DNA from: Fundicoccus culcitae
GTDB taxonomy: Bacteria; Bacillota; Bacilli; Lactobacillales; Aerococcaceae
Direction: 5' to 3'
Assembly: GCF_024661895.1 (NCBI RefSeq)
Contig: NZ_CP102453.1
Coordinates: 2,914,001 to 2,978,000 of the forward strand
DNA: 64,000 nt
Positions within the stretch are counted from its first letter, which is position 1. Each line of letters opens with the position of its first letter. The notes under the pieces are model-generated. The model was given only the letters and a program-made list of their open reading frames with translations. It was not told the origin of the DNA and did no database searches. This document shows positions 59,611 to 64,000 of this stretch, in pieces. A program made the position numbers and the translations under genes.

Positions 59611-61560
59611 ATGAAAAGATATACTCAACTGCCAATCAATCAGGACTCTAATCAAAAACAAATTAAAGAAGCACTCAGACTAATGACAAGGGATGCCGTC
59701 TTTGTAGCTCGAAATTATTATACAGGTGATTTGGGGGCTATTTATACACCCGAATTTACAGATTTTAAATTGTGGGCACCCACAGCTTCTCAAGTAGAGA
59801 TTATGATTTATGATGGTTATTATGGTAGTTTAAAGAAAACAATGTTAATGCAGAAATCAGCTGACGATCGCATCTTTGAAAAACGCATCGAAGGCGATCA
59901 GCATGGTCTAACTTATCGGTATCGTTTAACGTTTATGGATTCAACCGTCAAAATGACAGTCGATCCATACGCCAAAGCGGTTACGGTAAATGGACATCGT
60001 TCAGTGGTAGTCGATTTGGCGCGGACAAACCCTGAAGGTTGGGGCGATCGGATGCCACCTTTTGAGAATAGTCAACAGGCAATTATTTATGAATTACATG
60101 TTCGTGACTTCTCAGTGGATGAAAATGGTGGAATGACTCATAAAGGCAAATTTTTAGCTTTTACGGAAAAGGGAACCAAAAACAAAGTAGGTTCGCCAAC
60201 CGGAATGGAATATTTAAAAAAATTAGGGGTAACACATGTTGAATTTTTACCTCTATTTGACTATGCAACCGTGGATGAAACCGTGGAAGAACCCGTTGAG
60301 TACAATTGGGGATATGATCCACATAATTTTAATGCACCAGAAGGATCGTATTCGACGAATCCTTATGATCCATTTTTACGCATTAAAGAACTTAAGCAAA
60401 TGATTCAAGCTTTGCATGATGCTGGCATTCGAGTCATTATGGATGTTGTTTATAACCATGTTTATGAAGTCGAACATCAAAGTTTCCATAAAACTGTCCC
60501 TGGATATTTTTATCGTTACGATGAAGCAGGGAAATTGTCCAATGGAACGGGTGTAGGGAATGATACCGCATCAGAACGTTATATGATGCGCAAATACATT
60601 TTAGATAGCGTAAAATATTGGGTCGAAGAATATCATATTGATGGTTTCCGCTTTGACTTAATGGGTATTCATGATATTACAACAATGAATGAAGTACGTA
60701 AGACACTGGATGAAATTGATCCTTCCATCCTGCTTTTTGGCGAGGGTTGGGATTTAGCTACCGCCCTAGATAGCGATGAAAAAGCATCGCATAACAACGC
60801 GAGCTTTATGCCTAGAATTGGTCAGTTTAATGATGGTCTCCGTGAAGCACTCAAAGGGAATGATTTTGATGCTAAAGCTAGAGGCTTTATTAATGGTGCT
60901 TGGTATATGGAACAAAAATTAGCCAAAAATTTTATGGCGGGTGTTGATTTTGGTAATTATCAAGATCCTAAACAATTGATACAATATGTTGAAGCGCACG
61001 ACAACTATACACTATATGATCGTTTAGTAGCAGCAGATCCTAATCTGGATAAAGATTCGCTAATTAAACGACATGAACTAGCCACAACCATCGTCCTACT
61101 TTCGCAAGGCATTCCTTTTATCCATGCGGGCCAAGAATTTTTACGGACGAAACAAGGCGTGCGCGATAGTTATAATAGCCCTGATGAAATTAATCAAATT
61201 GATTGGATGCGTCAAGAAACGTATCGCCATTCAGTAGAATTGACTAGAAATTTAATTGCTTTAAGAAAATCAGAACCTTTATTCACACTCAATACTTACG
61301 ATGAAATTAAAGAGTGTATGACACTCCTTAGAGCCGACTATCAGATTGTCGCCATCGAGTATAAACGTGATAATGAACGCTTGATTGTCGTTTTTAACGC
61401 ACAGAACAACCGAGTCAATTATCCACTTGAAGAGGGAGAATATATCGTTAAGCTAATTGATGGGACCGTTCATCTTGATGATGGTACGGTCACCCCTGTG
61501 ATTGATACGATTGCGATTGAACCTTATACCTCAATTGTCTTAAAACAATATTTAAATTAA
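59611..61560 (+). CDS. pulA: Type I pullulanase
   Basis: Debranching enzyme cleaving alpha-1,6 links in glycogen or pullulan. 649 residues: CBM48-like domain (about 45-140, DFKLWAPTASQVEIMIYD), then the GH13 barrel with YNWGYDPHNFNAPEGSYS, VIMDVVYNHVYEVE, GFRFDLMGIHD (nucleophile Asp), LFGEGWDL (acid Glu) and YVEAHDNYTLYDR. No signal peptide, so it acts in the cytoplasm on stored or imported glucans. ATG behind GGGAG. Transcribed alone; terminator downstream. Confidence 0.94.
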   Translation: MKRYTQLPINQDSNQKQIKEALRLMTRDAVFVARNYYTGDLGAIYTPEFTDFKLWAPTASQVEIMIYDGYYGSLKKTMLMQKSADDRIFEKRIEGDQHGLTYRYRLTFMDSTVKMTVDPYAKAVTVNGHRSVVVDLARTNPEGWGDRMPPFENSQQAIIYELHVRDFSVDENGGMTHKGKFLAFTEKGTKNKVGSPTGMEYLKKLGVTHVEFLPLFDYATVDETVEEPVEYNWGYDPHNFNAPEGSYSTNPYDPFLRIKELKQMIQALHDAGIRVIMDVVYNHVYEVEHQSFHKTVPGYFYRYDEAGKLSNGTGVGNDTASERYMMRKYILDSVKYWVEEYHIDGFRFDLMGIHDITTMNEVRKTLDEIDPSILLFGEGWDLATALDSDEKASHNNASFMPRIGQFNDGLREALKGNDFDAKARGFINGAWYMEQKLAKNFMAGVDFGNYQDPKQLIQYVEAHDNYTLYDRLVAADPNLDKDSLIKRHELATTIVLLSQGIPFIHAGQEFLRTKQGVRDSYNSPDEINQIDWMRQETYRHSVELTRNLIALRKSEPLFTLNTYDEIKECMTLLRADYQIVAIEYKRDNERLIVVFNAQNNRVNYPLEEGEYIVKLIDGTVHLDDGTVTPVIDTIAIEPYTSIVLKQYLN

Positions 61561-61590
61561 GTATAAATAAAATTAATAATAAATTAATTG

Positions 61591-61640
61591 AAGCAATTAA
61601 GTGAGTGTTTTCAACGCTGATTTAATTGCTTTTTGCATTG
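61591..61640 (+). terminator. Terminator after pulA
   Basis: GAAGCAATTAA / TTAATTGCTTTTT with a loop of about 25 bases; T-run at the end. Confidence 0.8.
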
Positions 61641-61679
61641 TAATAGTGATATTTATTAGGGGAAGGGTCTTAAATGGTT

Positions 61680-61708
61680 TTGACAAATTGGAAAAAATAG
61701 TGTAATTT
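61680..61708 (+). promoter_or_regulatory. Promoter of glmS
   Basis: TTGACA (61680-61685), 17 bases, TAATTT (61703-61708) preceded by TG. About 40 bases upstream of the ribozyme cleavage site. Confidence 0.6.
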
Positions 61709-61744
61709 GTAAAGTGCTTTTAGAAAATTTAAGAAGGAGAAAAA

Positions 61745-61882
61745 AATGGATAGCGCCTGGCCTTATGAAAATAAGGTGACGAGGATTGGGCTTATCGAAA
61801 GATTCGGCGGATGGCTCAAGGTTGTGCAACCTTAAGAAAAGGGATAAAAATTATATGCAAATATAAAACAGAAACCTTTTCA
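61745..61882 (+). ncRNA. glmS glucosamine-6-phosphate ribozyme
   Basis: Self-cleaving riboswitch in the glmS leader. Conserved parts in order: AGCGCC (cleavage expected between A61752 and G61753), P1 hairpin CCTTAT-GAAA-ATAAGG, TGACGAGG, TTATCGAAAGATTCGGCGGATG, the GGTTGTGCAACC hairpin, and a P4-like pairing AAAAGGG with CCTTTTC. In the known family glucosamine-6-phosphate acts as cofactor, cleavage exposes a 5' hydroxyl and the mRNA is degraded. Position and sequence leave little doubt; the exact 3' end is approximate. Confidence 0.95.
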
Positions 61883-61927
61883 GCACCTAGAAGCGACATT
61901 AAATACACGAAAAGAGGAATTGGATAC

Positions 61928-63733
61928 ATGTGTGGAATTGTCGGCATTATAGGAGATAAAAATGTACAAGAAGTATTAATTAATGGACTAGAACGATTAG
62001 AATATAGAGGTTATGATTCAGCAGGTATTTTCTTGTTAAATCATGAAGAAGATAACTTTCAATTGACCAAGGAAGTCGGTCGCATCGAGGCGTTAAAAGC
62101 CAAAGTAGACTTTACTTTTCCAGCTGAAGTCGGAATTGGGCATACCCGTTGGGCGACCCATGGACCAGCTACCTTAGACAATGCGCATCCGCATACATCA
62201 CCCAATGGGCGTTTCGTATTGGTGCATAATGGGGTTATTGAAAATTATAATGAATTACGCCAAGCCTATTTAGAAAATACCCCAATCCAATCCAATACGG
62301 ATACGGAAATAGTCGTAGCACTCATCGAAAATTTTGTTGAAAATGACCACTTAAGCACGCAAGATGCCTTTCAAAAGGCCCTATCCTTAATCGAAGGGTC
62401 CTATGCTTTTGGCTTGATTGACAAAGAAAATTCGGATGTCTTATATGCTGCAAAAAATAAAAGTCCTTTGTTAGTCGGAAAAGGGGATGGCTTTAATGCG
62501 ATTACGTCCGATGCCATGGCTACAATTGATTTGACGCATGAGTACATTGAAATTAAGGATAAAGAAATAATCGTCTTAAAAGAAGATGCTGTCACGATTA
62601 CTAATTTGCAAGGGGAATCCGTTCAGCGTGATCCCTACGTGGCTGAATTAGATCCAAGTGATCTAGGCAAAGGGGCTTATCCTTACTACATGATTAAGGA
62701 AATTGACGAGCAACCAGCGGTATTGCGTCGCTTAATTCAAACCTATCAAGACCAAAACGGCCAATTTGTCGTTGACGACAATTTAAAAGCGGCGCTTCAA
62801 AACAGCGACCGTCTGTATATTGTTGCCTGTGGAACCTCTTACCATGCCGGTTGGGTAGGTAAAAACCTTTTTGAAAAACAAATAAATATCCCTACTGAAA
62901 TTCACCTGGCAAGCGAATTCGCCTATAATCCACCTTTAATGAGTGAAAAACCTTTCTTTATTTTTCTTTCACAAAGTGGGGAAACCGCTGATAGTCGCCA
63001 AGCCTTAGTTTTAGTCAATCAGCTAGGTCATCCATCCCTAACAATAACCAATGTTAAAGGTTCGACCTTATCACGGGAAGCAACATACACTTTGTTGTTA
63101 CATGCTGGACCCGAAATTGCTGTAGCCTCAACCAAAGCTTATACGGCTCAAATTACGGTGATGGCCATCCTTGCAGCAGCGGTTGGTCAAACCCAACAGC
63201 ACGGTTTAGATTTAGCCCACGAATTAAGTATCGCGGCCACCAATATGGAGACCATTTTAGCTGAAAAAGATCAAATTAAGGCTTGGGTGGATGAAAACTT
63301 ACTCGAAACCCCTAATGCTTTTTACATTGGTCGCTTTCTAGATTACTATGTCTCAATGGAAGCCGCTCTAAAGCTCAAAGAAATCTCTTATATTCAAACT
63401 GAAGCCTTTGCTTCGGGTGAATTAAAACACGGGACAATTGCTCTGATTGAAGAAGGTACCCCGGTTATTGCGATTATTAGCCAGGCCAAGGTGGATAAAC
63501 ATACCCGCGGGAATTTGGAAGAAGTGAAAGCTCGTGGAGCGAAAACCTGTGTCATTGCCACTCAAGACTTTGCCCAGCCAGGGGATCAATTTGTTTTACC
63601 AAAAACGCACGCCCTGTTAACGCCATTGGTGATTGCGGTCATGGTTCAGTTGATTGCTTACTATACCTCACTAGGTAAAGGTTTGGATGTTGACAAACCA
63701 CGTAACCTAGCCAAATCCGTTACCGTCGAATAA
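61928..63733 (+). CDS. glmS: Glutamine-fructose-6-phosphate aminotransferase
   Basis: Makes glucosamine-6-phosphate for peptidoglycan. 601 residues. The ATG at 61928 gives Met-Cys, the Cys becoming the N-terminal nucleophile of the glutaminase domain (CGIVGIIGD; GIGHTRWATHG; NGVIENY). Two SIS domains follow (ACGTSYHAGW; FLSQSGETADSRQAL; IGRFLDYYVSMEAALKLKEISY) and the conserved C-terminus LAKSVTVE. Longer frames to 61811 run through the ribozyme and are not used. Controlled by the leader ribozyme. Confidence 0.97.
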   Translation: MCGIVGIIGDKNVQEVLINGLERLEYRGYDSAGIFLLNHEEDNFQLTKEVGRIEALKAKVDFTFPAEVGIGHTRWATHGPATLDNAHPHTSPNGRFVLVHNGVIENYNELRQAYLENTPIQSNTDTEIVVALIENFVENDHLSTQDAFQKALSLIEGSYAFGLIDKENSDVLYAAKNKSPLLVGKGDGFNAITSDAMATIDLTHEYIEIKDKEIIVLKEDAVTITNLQGESVQRDPYVAELDPSDLGKGAYPYYMIKEIDEQPAVLRRLIQTYQDQNGQFVVDDNLKAALQNSDRLYIVACGTSYHAGWVGKNLFEKQINIPTEIHLASEFAYNPPLMSEKPFFIFLSQSGETADSRQALVLVNQLGHPSLTITNVKGSTLSREATYTLLLHAGPEIAVASTKAYTAQITVMAILAAAVGQTQQHGLDLAHELSIAATNMETILAEKDQIKAWVDENLLETPNAFYIGRFLDYYVSMEAALKLKEISYIQTEAFASGELKHGTIALIEEGTPVIAIISQAKVDKHTRGNLEEVKARGAKTCVIATQDFAQPGDQFVLPKTHALLTPLVIAVMVQLIAYYTSLGKGLDVDKPRNLAKSVTVE

Positions 63734-63744
63734 ATATCACTGCC
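63731..63744 (+). repeat. TAAATATCACTGCC motif at the glmS stop codon
   Basis: Same 14 bases as at 8438; the TAA is the glmS stop. Confidence 0.45.
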
Positions 63745-63753
63745 AATCGATGA

Positions 63754-63806
63754 AACGAGCTCTAAACTGACATCCCACTTAATGTCAGTTTAGAGCTCGT
63801 TTTTTT
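63754..63806. terminator. Terminator after glmS
   Basis: ACGAGCTCTAAACTGACAT pairs with ATGTCAGTTTAGAGCTCGT, followed by seven T. Confidence 0.93.
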
Positions 63807-63810
63807 GTAC

Positions 63811-64000
63811 TTAACTTTCTGTGCGATCCGGAATTTTAAAGAATAAAAACAAACCAAAAATAATTCCGCAAATAGCAATGAAAATTCTAACAGCATCTAT
63901 CGGAACAATTAACATCGATAGAAGCATAATTGCATAGGTGGTTATTAAAATACGCCATTTTTTGTTACGCGGAATCGATCGATCTTTTTCATAATCACCC
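63811..64000 (-). CDS. DUF454/YbaN-like membrane protein (5' end outside window)
   Basis: Open minus-strand frame of 62 residues from the right edge to TAA at 63811: GDYEKDRSIPRNKKWRILITTY, then two hydrophobic helices (AIMLLSMLIVP; VRIFIAICGIIFGLFLFF) and KIPDRTES. The pattern of IPxxxK before the helices, V-x-x-x-R-I-F in between and a short polar end fits the C-terminus of DUF454 inner-membrane proteins. It is convergent with glmS across the terminator. Family call is moderate because only the last third is visible. Confidence 0.65.
   Translation of the reverse strand, partial: GDYEKDRSIPRNKKWRILITTYAIMLLSMLIVPIDAVRIFIAICGIIFGLFLFFKIPDRTES

Overview
The window is AT-rich DNA of a low-GC Gram-positive bacterium. 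The pcrA-ligA-camS-gatCAB run, the M29 and M3 peptidases, the LytR-CpsA-Psr proteins, the beta-glucoside PTS and the nucleoside di/triphosphate phosphatase NtdP point to the order Lactobacillales; an Aerococcaceae- or Carnobacteriaceae-like host is my guess from gene content alone. No rRNA, tRNA, CRISPR array, insertion sequence or prophage was seen.

Layout. 1-8.4 kb: DNA helicase/ligase, CamS lipoprotein and the tRNA-dependent amidotransferase GatCAB, one strand and tightly packed. 8.4-8.9 kb: first palindrome array. 8.9-15.8 kb: L,D-transpeptidase, uvrC, an MgtC-like membrane protein, a MazEF-type toxin-antitoxin pair and an M3 oligoendopeptidase interrupted by an in-frame stop. 16-24.8 kb: mostly metabolic and housekeeping genes (oxidoreductase, RNA helicase, glycosyltransferase, fructokinase, glutathione reductase, acyl-ACP thioesterase, map). 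25.3-41 kb: cell-surface polysaccharide region. A minus-strand operon ends in galU; galE, two LCP-family genes and a five-gene assembly cluster (GT4, flippase, polymerase, Wzz-like protein, GT2) lie on the plus strand. 41-49.9 kb: small minus-strand genes, a split ThrE-type exporter, recX, mutY, a heterodimeric ABC exporter and an M42 peptidase. 50.8-57.9 kb: an acidic secreted protein, then an RpiR regulator divergent from two phospho-beta-glucosidases and a BglP permease. 58.9-64 kb: ntdP, pullulanase, and glmS behind a glmS ribozyme; a DUF454-like gene runs off the right edge.

The most unusual content lies between the genes. Four long intergenic regions (8.4, 34.4, 50.1 and 58.0 kb) carry arrays of imperfect palindromes. 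Stem sequences differ between regions, but the repeat periods are 31, 41, 41, 41 and 42 bp, close to three or four turns of B-DNA. Three of the four regions also share an 11-bp box (TTTCCCRCTTA-like) in either orientation. A second family, at 15.8, 24.8, 25.1 and 35.0 kb, has long outer stems whose sequence differs from copy to copy while pairing is kept, around a conserved GGACCGTC-type core; most end in T-runs. These two families are the best candidates for something undescribed in the window. Their function is unknown and cannot be settled from the sequence alone.
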